From Maricaulis sp048270095 (GTDB lineage: Bacteria; Pseudomonadota; Alphaproteobacteria; Caulobacterales; Maricaulaceae): DNA of 64,000 nt. The notes under the pieces were generated by a model. It worked only from the letters and a program-made list of their open reading frames with translations, was not told the DNA's origin and did not search any database. Each line of letters starts with the position of its first letter. The first letter of the stretch is position 1. Position numbers and translations under genes: made by a program. This document shows, piece by piece, positions 17,906 to 26,164 of the stretch. The DNA lies in the NCBI RefSeq assembly GCF_048270095.1, contig NZ_JBLWTL010000011.1, forward strand, positions 1-64,000. The letters run 5' to 3'.

Positions 17906-18113
17906 GCCTTCGCTGCGGAGTAGCGAAGGCTGTCACGCCATAGCCCGAAGGGCGACGGCGGACCGCTCGCCATCCCGCAGCTACGGCTGGGCAAGCCCCG
18001 ACATCAAGGCCACCGGCGACGGCGGACCGCTCGCCATCCCGCAGCTACGGCTGGGCGGGCCCCAGCATCAACACCTCCGGCGACGGCGGACCGGTCGCCA
18101 TCCCGCAGCGACA
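17906..18113 (+). repeat. 64-bp tandem repeat cluster abutting tRNA-Val
   Basis: Units beginning GGCGACGGCGGACC lie at 17951, 18015 and 18079 (exact 64-bp period; the third is partial). The first 45 bases after the tRNA hold an inverted repeat (GCCTTCGCT.../AGCGAAGGC) and a 24-bp core at 17922-17945 that matches 6389-6412 after tRNA-Leu with one difference. Each unit contains the CGGCTGGGC...CCC motif also seen in the 116-bp units. No gene is visible between 17906 and 18261. Confidence 0.88.
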
Positions 18114-18261
18114 GCCGCGCAGGGCTCACACCCAAATCCCCTTGTTAATCCGCCATCCCGCCAGCGCTCGCAGCGCGGCGTCTTGATCACACTTCACAGC
18201 TTGCCTCCCGGGCCCCACGCGCTAGCCTGCCATGGACACATTGTTCTTTGGGGAGCCGCTC

Positions 18262-20835
18262 ATGTCCGTTTTCAGATCCATCGCTGCACTGCTCGTGCTC
18301 GGGCTGGCCTCGCCTGTCCTGGCTGAGCCGATCGGTTTTTTTCAGCTGGCGGACACGCGTTATGATTCCGGGGTTCCGGTGCCGGAAGCCCGATTCGGCT
18401 TCGGGTTGGGCGAGCGGCCGGTGCGCCATGAGCAGATGGTCAGCTATCTCACCGAGATCGCGCAGGGCTCGGACCGCATCACGGTCGAGACGATCGGCTA
18501 CACCCATGAACACCGACCGATCCTGTTCTTCGTGGTTACCGCGCCGGAAAACCAGGCCCGCATCGAGGATATCCGCGCGGCCCATCTGGCCCAGCTCGAC
18601 CCGGCGGCGGCGGCTGGTAGCGGGCCGGCAATTATCTGGTTGAATTACGGCGTCCATGGCGCCGAACCGTCCGGCATGGATGCGGCTATTCCGATGCTCT
18701 ACCATCTCGCCGCCGCCGAGGGAGACGAGATCGAGCAGACCCTGCGCGACAGCGTTGTGCTCATCACCGCGGTCTTCAATCCGGATGGCCATAGCCGGCG
18801 CGCCGGCCTGGTCGAAATGTTTGGCTCCGACACTGCCGTGACAGATCCGGCCCATGCCCAGCACAATTGGCCCAGCGCCCGCACCAATCACTACTGGTTC
18901 GACCTCAATCGCCAATGGCTCTTGCAGACCCAGCCGGAGTCGCGCGCCTGGCTGACCCAGTGGCATCGCTGGAAGCCACAGGTTTCGGCTGATTTCCACG
19001 AGATGGGGACGGACGCGACCTTCTATTTTCATCCCGGCGAACCGCGTCGCCTCAACCCGCTGATCCCGGGACGGGCACGCGAGCTGACCCGCAACATCGC
19101 CCAGCATCATATCGGCTTTCTCGATCAAGAGGCGCGCCTCTACACGACCGAGGAAGGCTTTGACAATTTCTATGTCGGCAAGGGCTCGACCTATCCCCAG
19201 GTCAATGGCTCGCTCGGCATCCTGTTCGAGATCGGCTCGGCGCGCGGCGGTCTGATCGAAAGCGATCATGGCCTGGTCAGCCATGCTGACAATGTCCGGA
19301 CCCAGTTCCGCACCGGGCTGACGACCATTGCCGGCGCCCTGGCCCAGCGTAGCGAGATCGCGGCCTATCAGCGTCAATTCTTCGCCGATGCCGCCGTCAG
19401 TGCCGGCCGTGACCGCACAAGCGGCTACGTCTTCTCCGCCGAAGGCGATCCGGCCCGGCTCAATCTCTTCCTCGACCTGCTCGACCGCCATGATGTCACG
19501 GTTCACGCGCTGGCCCGTGACCTGCGCGCCGATGGCCGCACCTATCGCGCCGGCGAGGCCTACATCGTGCCGATGCAACAGCCACAATATGTGATGATCC
19601 GCGCCCTGTTCGACCGGGTCACGAGTTTCGAGGAGAATGTTTTCTATGACGTTTCCGGCTGGACCCTGCCGCTGGCCTATGACCTGGAATACTCGGCCCT
19701 GACAGGCAATCTGTCGGCCCAGTCGCTCGGTGAGATGGCCCACCCTGGCGATATCACTTTCAGTGCGCCGCCGGTCTCGAGCTATGGCTATGTCCTGCGC
19801 TGGTCGGATTATTATGCGCCGCGGGCCCTCTATCGCCTGCTTGATGCGGATATCCGTGTTCGCGTCGCAACCGAGAGGGCCATGATCACGACCCAGGACG
19901 GGTTGATCGAATTCGGCCCGGGCACGACCTTCATCCCCCTGGTCGGGCAGGATGCCAGCGCTGCTGAGATCCATGGTCTCGTCAGCCGGATCGCTGCCGA
20001 AGATGGTGTGCCGGTTTATTCGGCCATGACCGGCTCAACACCGGGCGACACGCCGGATCTGGGCGATCGCAATGGTTTCCGTCCGATCGAGCGTCCGGAA
20101 ATCCTGCTATTGTTCGATGATGGCATCTCGCTCTATGACGCCGGCGAAGTCTGGCATCAGCTTGACCATCGTATGCAAATCCCGGTCACCCTGCGCCGCA
20201 AGAGCGAGCTCGCTGGCCTCGACTGGTCGCGCTATACGCATCTGGTTGTCGTCGGCGGCAATAATACCGGTTTTGCCAGTGGCGACCTGGAGCGTATTCG
20301 CGACTGGATCCGCGATGATGGCGGCGTGTTGATCGCTTCGCGTCAGGGCGCACAGATGGCCCAGGAGGCATTCTTCGGCACGGATGAAGGCGGGGATGAT
20401 GAGGTTCCCGCGACCGGTGACCCGGCGCGGCGTGATTATGGTGCCATGCCGGTGGATGATGCCGAGCATGTAATTGGCGGCGCGATCTTCGCCGGTGATC
20501 TCGATACCAGCCACCCGATCGGTTTCGGCTATTCGGACCGGTTCATCGCGGTGCACCGAAATACCGAAATCGTGCTGGAACGGCCTCAAGACGATCCATT
20601 TGCCGTCGTCGTTGAATATGCCGCCGACCCGCTTCTGTCCGGCTACGCCTCACAGCGACGGCGCGACGAGATCGCCGGAACGCCGGCGGTGATCGCCCAG
20701 CGGCTGGGACGGGGGTCGGTGGTGATGTTCGCCGACAACCCGAATTTCCGCGCCACGTTCCGCGGTCCCGAGAAAATGTTCCTCAACGCGGTCTTTTTCG
20801 GCAGTCTGATCGATCGTCCGCGCGGAGACTACTAG
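18262..20835 (+). CDS. Secreted M14-family zinc metallopeptidase with C-terminal amidotransferase-like domain
   Basis: An 857-residue exported protein. A signal peptide (MSVFRSIAALLVLGLASPVLA) precedes an M14 carboxypeptidase domain: zinc ligands H132 and E135 in NYGVHGAEPSG and H246 in ADFHEMG, with E323 in LFEIGSARGG as the likely catalytic Glu. After a middle region the segment from about 610 (IEILLLFDDG-like, LVVVGGNN, GGVLIASRQG) resembles class I glutamine amidotransferase-like folds found in related large peptidases. It probably degrades peptides in the periplasm or medium. GGGGAG supports ATG 18262 over an upstream ATG at 18232. It stands alone between tRNA-Val and the biotin genes. 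Confidence 0.85.
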   Translation: MSVFRSIAALLVLGLASPVLAEPIGFFQLADTRYDSGVPVPEARFGFGLGERPVRHEQMVSYLTEIAQGSDRITVETIGYTHEHRPILFFVVTAPENQARIEDIRAAHLAQLDPAAAAGSGPAIIWLNYGVHGAEPSGMDAAIPMLYHLAAAEGDEIEQTLRDSVVLITAVFNPDGHSRRAGLVEMFGSDTAVTDPAHAQHNWPSARTNHYWFDLNRQWLLQTQPESRAWLTQWHRWKPQVSADFHEMGTDATFYFHPGEPRRLNPLIPGRARELTRNIAQHHIGFLDQEARLYTTEEGFDNFYVGKGSTYPQVNGSLGILFEIGSARGGLIESDHGLVSHADNVRTQFRTGLTTIAGALAQRSEIAAYQRQFFADAAVSAGRDRTSGYVFSAEGDPARLNLFLDLLDRHDVTVHALARDLRADGRTYRAGEAYIVPMQQPQYVMIRALFDRVTSFEENVFYDVSGWTLPLAYDLEYSALTGNLSAQSLGEMAHPGDITFSAPPVSSYGYVLRWSDYYAPRALYRLLDADIRVRVATERAMITTQDGLIEFGPGTTFIPLVGQDASAAEIHGLVSRIAAEDGVPVYSAMTGSTPGDTPDLGDRNGFRPIERPEILLLFDDGISLYDAGEVWHQLDHRMQIPVTLRRKSELAGLDWSRYTHLVVVGGNNTGFASGDLERIRDWIRDDGGVLIASRQGAQMAQEAFFGTDEGGDDEVPATGDPARRDYGAMPVDDAEHVIGGAIFAGDLDTSHPIGFGYSDRFIAVHRNTEIVLERPQDDPFAVVVEYAADPLLSGYASQRRRDEIAGTPAVIAQRLGRGSVVMFADNPNFRATFRGPEKMFLNAVFFGSLIDRPRGDY

Positions 20836-20878
20836 CGGCGTGTTGTTGGCCAGGGGCGGGTCTGGGCGTATGCCCTGA

Positions 20879-21532
20879 CTATCCCTGGTCCAGGATATCT
20901 GTGAGGTCTGCCGGGCTCGCGGCATCGAATACGCGCACATCCGCCCGTGGGGCATGGCGCGCAATCGCGTCGGCCGTTTCGGCAGCGCTGACCGGGCCGG
21001 GTGTCATCTCGTTGATAATTACCGTGCAGCGACCGTCCAGCGCGCGCAGGGCTGTCAAGGTGTGCGAGATCGTGCCGAGATAATTGCCGGCCACCAGGAC
21101 GGGCCGCGCATCGAGTTCGCGGATCAGGTCGAGATTGAGCCCGTCTTCGGCAATCGGCGACATGACGCCGCCCGCGCCCTCGATCAGGGTCGGGCCAGCC
21201 GGATCGAGATGATCGAGACACCAATTGACCAGTGGCGCCAGTTTGAGTTCGCGCTTTTCCAGCCGCGCCGCCATGTCCGGTGATATCGCGGCCTTGAAGC
21301 GCCAGGGCGTCATCGCCTGCACAGCCTGGGCACTGAGTTCCTGGCCGTTGGCGCGCAGCAGGCGGATTGTATCGGTGGCGGACAGGGCATCGGGATCGAA
21401 ACCGGAGGCGACCGGTTTGAGCACGCGTGCGGGCCGCCCTGAGGCGCGCAGGGCTGACAACAGCGCACATAGAATATGGGTCTTGCCGATATCGGTGCCG
21501 GTTCCGGTGAAGAAATAGGGCCGTCGCATCAT
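20879..21532 (-). CDS. bioD: Dethiobiotin synthetase
   Basis: A 217-residue ATP-dependent carboxylase that closes the ureido ring of biotin's precursor (7,8-diaminopelargonate to dethiobiotin). The P-loop GTGTDIGKT is at residues 9-17, and LKPVASGFD and LIEGAGGVMSP follow as family motifs. Its ATG overlaps the bioF stop by four bases (ATGA), indicating translational coupling. Confidence 0.93.
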   Translation of the reverse strand: MMRRPYFFTGTGTDIGKTHILCALLSALRASGRPARVLKPVASGFDPDALSATDTIRLLRANGQELSAQAVQAMTPWRFKAAISPDMAARLEKRELKLAPLVNWCLDHLDPAGPTLIEGAGGVMSPIAEDGLNLDLIRELDARPVLVAGNYLGTISHTLTALRALDGRCTVIINEMTPGPVSAAETADAIARHAPRADVRVFDAASPADLTDILDQG

Positions 21533-22746
21533 TCCGCCGCCTCATGCTGTGGTGCCCAGGCCGCGACCAGACCGGCGAGACGGTCAATATCAGCCTCATC
21601 ATGAGCGGCCGAAAACGTGATGCGCAGGCGCGCCGTTCCACGCGGCACGGTCGGCGGCCGGATCGCCGTGACGAGGAAACCCTCGGCCCGCAATTGTGCC
21701 GAGGCGTCAAGCGCAGCGGTTGCGCTGCCCAGAATCACCGGCACGATCGGCGAGACGGGCTCGGGCAGGCCGGCGGCGGCGCAAAAACGCCGCGCCAGCC
21801 GGGTCGGACGTTCGCACAGCGCCGGCTCGCTTTCGATCAGATCGAGCGCCTTGAGCGCGGCGGCGATACTGGCCGGCGCCGGGGCAGTGGTGAAGACGAG
21901 TGGGCGGGCGCGGGTGCGCAACAGCTCGCACACGGCGTGCGAAGCACACAGATAGCCGCCATAGCTGCCGAGCGCCTTCGAGAGGGTCCCCATCTGCAGC
22001 GGGGCCTGGACGGGCGGTGTAAAGGCGTGTGCCGACCCGCGTCCGCCAGCGACAACGCCGACCCCATGGGCGTCATCGACCAGAAGCCAGGCATCATGAC
22101 GGTCAGCCAGCACCTGCAGGCCAGGCAGGGGCGCCAGATCGCCATCCATCGAGAACACGCCATCGGTCAGGATCATGGCGCGCCGGGCCTCGGGGCGTCG
22201 CTCGGCGAGCTTCGCTGAAAGGTCACTGAGATCATTGTGGCGGAAAGTCTCGACCCGGGCGCGTGAAAGTTGCGCGCCGGCGAACAGGCAGGCATGCGCC
22301 AGTTCATCGATCAGAATCAGATCGCCGGAGCCGAGCAGGGCGGGGGTTATCGCGAGATTGGCCAGATAGCCGGAGCCGAACACGATGCAGTCCTCAGCGC
22401 CTTTGAAGCGGGCGAGCCGTGTTTCCAGTTCGAACAGCAGCGGGTGACCGCCCGTGACCAGGCGCGAGGCCCCCGAGCCAGTGCCGTGGCGGGCTGTTGC
22501 GGCCTGGGCGGCGGCAATCACTTCGGGATGGCGGCTGAGGCCGAGATAATCATTGGAGCAGAAATTGAGCAGGGATTGGCCATGCTGCTCGACTTGCACC
22601 GCGTCCCGACCATCGGTTTCGACAATGCTGCGGCGCAGCTGCCGGCGTTCCAGCCCGGCCAGTTTACTGCTCGCAAAAGCATCAAGCGTTGCAGAGGCAG
22701 GCAGGGTGCCGGATCTCGGCTCGGGGCGGGCGTCGGTCGATTTCAT
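21529..22746 (-). CDS. bioF: 8-amino-7-oxononanoate synthase
   Basis: A 405-residue PLP enzyme condensing pimeloyl thioester with alanine, the first dedicated biotin ring step. Motifs: CSNDYLGLSRH, LVDDAHGVG and the PLP lysine in MGTLSKALGSYGG. The N-terminal ~30 residues are a weakly conserved extension, so the real start may be slightly downstream. First gene of bioF-bioD; divergent from bioA with only 44 bases between start codons. Confidence 0.93.
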   Translation of the reverse strand: MKSTDARPEPRSGTLPASATLDAFASSKLAGLERRQLRRSIVETDGRDAVQVEQHGQSLLNFCSNDYLGLSRHPEVIAAAQAATARHGTGSGASRLVTGGHPLLFELETRLARFKGAEDCIVFGSGYLANLAITPALLGSGDLILIDELAHACLFAGAQLSRARVETFRHNDLSDLSAKLAERRPEARRAMILTDGVFSMDGDLAPLPGLQVLADRHDAWLLVDDAHGVGVVAGGRGSAHAFTPPVQAPLQMGTLSKALGSYGGYLCASHAVCELLRTRARPLVFTTAPAPASIAAALKALDLIESEPALCERPTRLARRFCAAAGLPEPVSPIVPVILGSATAALDASAQLRAEGFLVTAIRPPTVPRGTARLRITFSAAHDEADIDRLAGLVAAWAPQHEAAE

Positions 22747-22790
22747 CTCAGCCCTGTCGCACAGAAACCAGGCCTGCTAAAGCCCTGCCG

Positions 22791-24074
22791 ATGAAAACAT
22801 CACGTCCGGATCCGGCCAGCCTGCACCTCTGGCGTCCCTATACCCAGATGAAGACCACACCGGCGGCGCTGCCGGTCACATCCGCCGAGGGCGTGCGCCT
22901 GCACCTCGCTGACGGCCGCACGCTGATTGATGGCATCTCCTCCTGGTGGACGGTTTGCCATGGCTATCGCCACCCTCACATCATCGAAGCGGTGAAGGAT
23001 CAGCTCGATCGGGTGCCGCATGTCATGCTCGGCGGGCTGACCCATGACCCCGCCGAGCGGCTGGCGGCCCGCCTGGCGGCCTTGGCGCCAGGCGATCTCA
23101 ATCATGTCTTTTTCTGCGAGTCCGGCTCGGTCTCCGTCGAGATCGCGATGAAAATGGCGATCCAGTACTGGATCAACCAGGGTATTCTTGGCCGTACACG
23201 CTTCGTGGCTTTTCGCGGCGGCTATCATGGCGACACCATTGCCACCATGTCGGTCTGCGATCCCGATGAAGGCATGCATTCGCTGTTCGCCGGCTCGCTG
23301 CCACATCAGATCATCGCCGACCTCCCGGTCGATGCCGGTTCGCGGGCGCGTTTCGAGGCGCTGCTCGATGCGCAAGCCGGCGAGATTGCCGGTGTGATGA
23401 CCGAGCCGCTGGTGCAGGGGGCAGGGGGGATGAAATTCCACAGCCCTGAAACCCTGCAGGCCATGCGCGAAGCTTGCGATGCCCGTGGCCTGCCGCTGAT
23501 CTTTGACGAGATCATGACCGGCTTTGGCCGCCTCGGCACCCTGTTCGCGGCCGGGAAAGCCGGGGTGACGCCCGATATCATGACAGTCTCCAAGGCGCTG
23601 ACCGGCGGCACTTTGCCTTTGGCCGCAGCGATTGCCTCGAAACAGATATTCAACGCCTTCTGGAGCGATCAGGCCTCGGCGGCGCTGATGCATGGGCCGA
23701 CCTATATGGGCAATCCGGCGGCCTGTGCTGCGGCCAATGCCTCGCTGGACCTGTTCGAACGCGAGCCGCGGCTGCAGCAGGTCGCCGCCATTGAGCGTGC
23801 GTTTGCGCGGCTCCTTCCGGCGGCGCGTGATATTCCCGGTGTCGTTGATGTGCGCTGGCAGGGTGCGATTGGCGTGATCGAGATGGCCGGCTTGCCCGAC
23901 CTCGATTCGCTGAAGGCGGAATTTGTCGAATCGGGGATTTGGGTGCGCCCCTTCAACAACATCATCTATCTGATGCCGCCCTTCGTGATCGGGGATAGTG
24001 ATCTGGAAATACTGATAAACACCTGTCTGGGCGTGACGCGGCGCTGGGCCGGACGGCATTTTGCCGGGCTTTGA
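22791..24074 (+). CDS. bioA: Adenosylmethionine-8-amino-7-oxononanoate aminotransferase
   Basis: A 427-residue class III aminotransferase that uses S-adenosylmethionine as amino donor to make 7,8-diaminopelargonate. Visible features: HLWRPYTQM at the N-terminus, DGISSWWTVCHGYRHP, FDEIMTGFGR and the PLP lysine in TVSKALTGG. The start at 22791 is fixed by the family N-terminus; no clear ribosome site precedes it. Together with bioF and bioD it covers three of the four late biotin steps; bioB and pimelate genes are not in the window. Confidence 0.95.
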   Translation: MKTSRPDPASLHLWRPYTQMKTTPAALPVTSAEGVRLHLADGRTLIDGISSWWTVCHGYRHPHIIEAVKDQLDRVPHVMLGGLTHDPAERLAARLAALAPGDLNHVFFCESGSVSVEIAMKMAIQYWINQGILGRTRFVAFRGGYHGDTIATMSVCDPDEGMHSLFAGSLPHQIIADLPVDAGSRARFEALLDAQAGEIAGVMTEPLVQGAGGMKFHSPETLQAMREACDARGLPLIFDEIMTGFGRLGTLFAAGKAGVTPDIMTVSKALTGGTLPLAAAIASKQIFNAFWSDQASAALMHGPTYMGNPAACAAANASLDLFEREPRLQQVAAIERAFARLLPAARDIPGVVDVRWQGAIGVIEMAGLPDLDSLKAEFVESGIWVRPFNNIIYLMPPFVIGDSDLEILINTCLGVTRRWAGRHFAGL

Positions 24075-24117
24075 GGCAGGCGCTGCATTCATGCTGTTCA
24101 CCCCTGCCCAAAGTCGC

Positions 24118-24146
24118 TTGACCGGGCGGCAGTGAAACCTTAGACA
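24118..24146 (+). promoter_or_regulatory. Likely promoter of tRNA-Asp
   Basis: TTGACC (24118-24123), a 17-base spacer and TAGACA (24141-24146) lie 29 bases before the tRNA 5' end. A good sigma-70-type match at the usual distance. Confidence 0.65.
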
Positions 24147-24175
24147 AACGCCTCTCGCTGAGGCGGGAACACCAA

Positions 24176-24249
<74 letters not shown>

Positions 24250-24252
<3 letters not shown>

Positions 24253-24287
24253 TTTTCTGTCCTCGAGGATTTCGAGAGCGAAAATGG
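24250..24287. terminator. Hairpin overlapping the 3' end of tRNA-Asp
   Basis: CCATTTTC (24250-24257) pairs with GAAAATGG (24280-24287), with an inner stem CTCGA/TCGAG. It starts inside the encoded CCA and lacks a T run. It may be a processing or termination hairpin for the tRNA transcript. Confidence 0.45.
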
Positions 24288-24366
24288 TCCTGGATACGAA
24301 GAGGGCCGGCCCAAGGGGGGGGCGGCTCGCGTTGTGGCGCGGCTGGGGAGGTGATCGGCTGCGATT

Positions 24367-24717
24367 GTGGTGCGTGATTTTGGTCTTGTTTCTGTGTCGC
24401 TGATTGCGACCGTTTCCCTGGCGGTTCTGGCGCAGGCGGCCTCGGCCCAGAACGCTCCCAGGAGGCAGCTTGAGGCCGATATCGAGGCCGTCACCAGCCA
24501 GCCGGTTGAGGCAGAGGTCCGGGTCATGGGCCCGAACCAGCAGGCCTGGGTCCTCGTGCCGCAAAGCCTTGCGCGAATTGAGGGTGGAACCAGCTATCCG
24601 GTTGATGCATTGCCCCAGGGGTACCCGACCGGAAGCACTTTAATGGCTTTGATCGATTCCTTTGCCGAGAGCGACACGGGCGAGAAAACGCCCCGCTCAG
24701 GTGTGACGTCATTCTGA
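24367..24717 (+). CDS. Small secreted protein of unknown function
   Basis: An open frame of 116 codons starting with GTG. Residues 1-28 look like a signal peptide (SLIATVSLAVLAQAASAQ), followed by about 88 mostly polar residues with no recognised domain. A GGGGAGG ribosome-site-like sequence lies about 14 bases before the GTG, slightly far. I cannot assign a family. The case for a real gene rests on the signal peptide and on there being no better gene in the interval between tRNA-Asp and the lipoprotein gene. Confidence 0.5.
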   Translation: MVRDFGLVSVSLIATVSLAVLAQAASAQNAPRRQLEADIEAVTSQPVEAEVRVMGPNQQAWVLVPQSLARIEGGTSYPVDALPQGYPTGSTLMALIDSFAESDTGEKTPRSGVTSF

Positions 24718-24858
24718 CCTGCGAAGCGTTCTGATCCGTAGGGAAGGCGTGTACAGCGGCGGACAATGGCGTGCGGTCTGACATGACGCAGGCTACGGCG
24801 GACGTGCACGCATTCCTTCGGCCCCTGGTGTTGTCCTGCCCATCGCCGGCCGGCGCGG

Positions 24859-25803
24859 TCAGTCCCAGGCGTCCCGCTCGGCATCAGCGATGTCGGCGAG
24901 TTGCTCGACCCCGGCTGCGGCGATCCGGGCCCGGCGAATGCCCTGTTGGGCCCGGTTGTTCAGCGATGGGTCGAGTTCCATCACCCGATAATAGTAATTC
25001 TCCGCCGCGCTGGTATCGCTCACCAGTTCCGAACAAATTCCCAGATTCAGGAGCAGGCCGGCGCTGTTGGGCTCCAGCCCTTCAAGCGCCCCCCATTCCT
25101 GGCAGGCGTCATAGACAGCGTCATTCTGGGCCAGGTCAGTCGCGTATTCGAAGGCGGGGCGACTGGCCTCGCTGACAGTGTCCGCATTAGTGAAGAAGGC
25201 CGCCCTGAACTGCTGATTGTGCGGCGCCACGTCGAGCAGGACGGCGCTGGCGATACCCTGGGCGGCCTGGTATTCCAGCTGGCCATAAGTGCGTGATGCG
25301 GCCTGACCGGGACACCAGCTGTCCTGGGCACGATTGCGGTGATCCCGGGAATAGACGATGCGCCCGGTGCGGGCATCGATCAGATCTATCTGGGCTGCCA
25401 GGTCGATATAATAGCGCGTGCAGGTCACTTCGCGATTGACGCGGGAGGCACAGCGGTCATCGCCGGAGCGCACGCAAACCGATTGCGTGGTCTGATAATA
25501 TTCTTCCTGACGGCGGTCATTGATCATGCGGCCGCCATAATGACCATCGGCACGCCGTTGGTCGCGCACCACGGTGAAGAAACGCTGCCCGTCCAGCGTA
25601 TGGCGTCCCAGCGCGGTCTCCAGAGCGTCGCGTACGGCATTGCCGCCGCGGCCCCGCAGGTCATCGACATAGACGACGCGCAAGAGTGAGGCCTCGGGAT
25701 GCCGGGCCGGGACGACGACCGAGACCGGGACCGTGGTCGCGCAGGCACCCAGCAGAAGTGCAAGGCCGAGCGCGCAGGCGCGGAGCATCGTGTTGGTCGC
25801 CAT
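24859..25803 (-). CDS. Lipoprotein with CsgG-like N-terminal region and C-terminal TPR-like helices
   Basis: A 314-residue protein with a lipoprotein signal ending LLLGAC (Cys21 as lipidation site). Residues ~40-215 have an alternating pattern like CsgG/LpoB-type domains (VVYVDDL, RFFTVVRD, AQIDLIDARTGRIVYSRD). The C-terminal part (NSAGLLLNLGICSELV, AAENYYYRVMELDPSLNNRAQQGI) looks like a TPR unit. Probably periplasmic, anchored in the outer membrane. Fold assignments are from pattern only; function is unknown. It is monocistronic and divergent from the helicase gene. Confidence 0.75.
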   Translation of the reverse strand: MATNTMLRACALGLALLLGACATTVPVSVVVPARHPEASLLRVVYVDDLRGRGGNAVRDALETALGRHTLDGQRFFTVVRDQRRADGHYGGRMINDRRQEEYYQTTQSVCVRSGDDRCASRVNREVTCTRYYIDLAAQIDLIDARTGRIVYSRDHRNRAQDSWCPGQAASRTYGQLEYQAAQGIASAVLLDVAPHNQQFRAAFFTNADTVSEASRPAFEYATDLAQNDAVYDACQEWGALEGLEPNSAGLLLNLGICSELVSDTSAAENYYYRVMELDPSLNNRAQQGIRRARIAAAGVEQLADIADAERDAWD

Positions 25804-26164
25804 GAACTTTCTCCCGAAATATTCCAGCTTGGCTGGTCTGCAAAAAGGTTAACGGGAAATGGCGGCAATGCAACGTCTGTTGGACTGCCTGGGCCGCTGT
25901 GTCGTGGGGGCCAAGGGGGCTGTGGCAGGGCGCGCGGGCATCGCACCGGTCTTGCGAAATGACTTGCTGCGTCCGCCTATCCGTGGGAGAGGGCGCTCAA
26001 CACACCGTGCGTAGATGATGTCGATCTCATCGACGGTGTGCGTTGGCGAGATTAACTGCGTATCGATCCCAGCCAAACCAGACGTGCCGCGTGCGGTACA
26101 CCGACATGGCGGCTGTTCTACGCAAGCTTCCTCGATGCAAAACCGGCGTCGCACGCGGTGGGCT
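25804..26164. other. 361-base intergenic region with a leader hairpin
   Basis: This gap separates the divergent lipoprotein and helicase genes. The main structure is a hairpin at 26001-26040, CACACCG...GATGA/TCATC...CGGTGTG, about 125 bases before the helicase start, which would lie in a long 5' leader. No credible gene or clear promoter was found; the open frame continuing from the helicase back to 26015 runs through the hairpin and has no family support. Confidence 0.5.

Noticed and set aside
18187..19974. A 595-codon open frame antisense to the M14 peptidase gene
   Set aside because: Shadow of the + strand gene, which has a signal peptide, ribosome site and zinc motifs.
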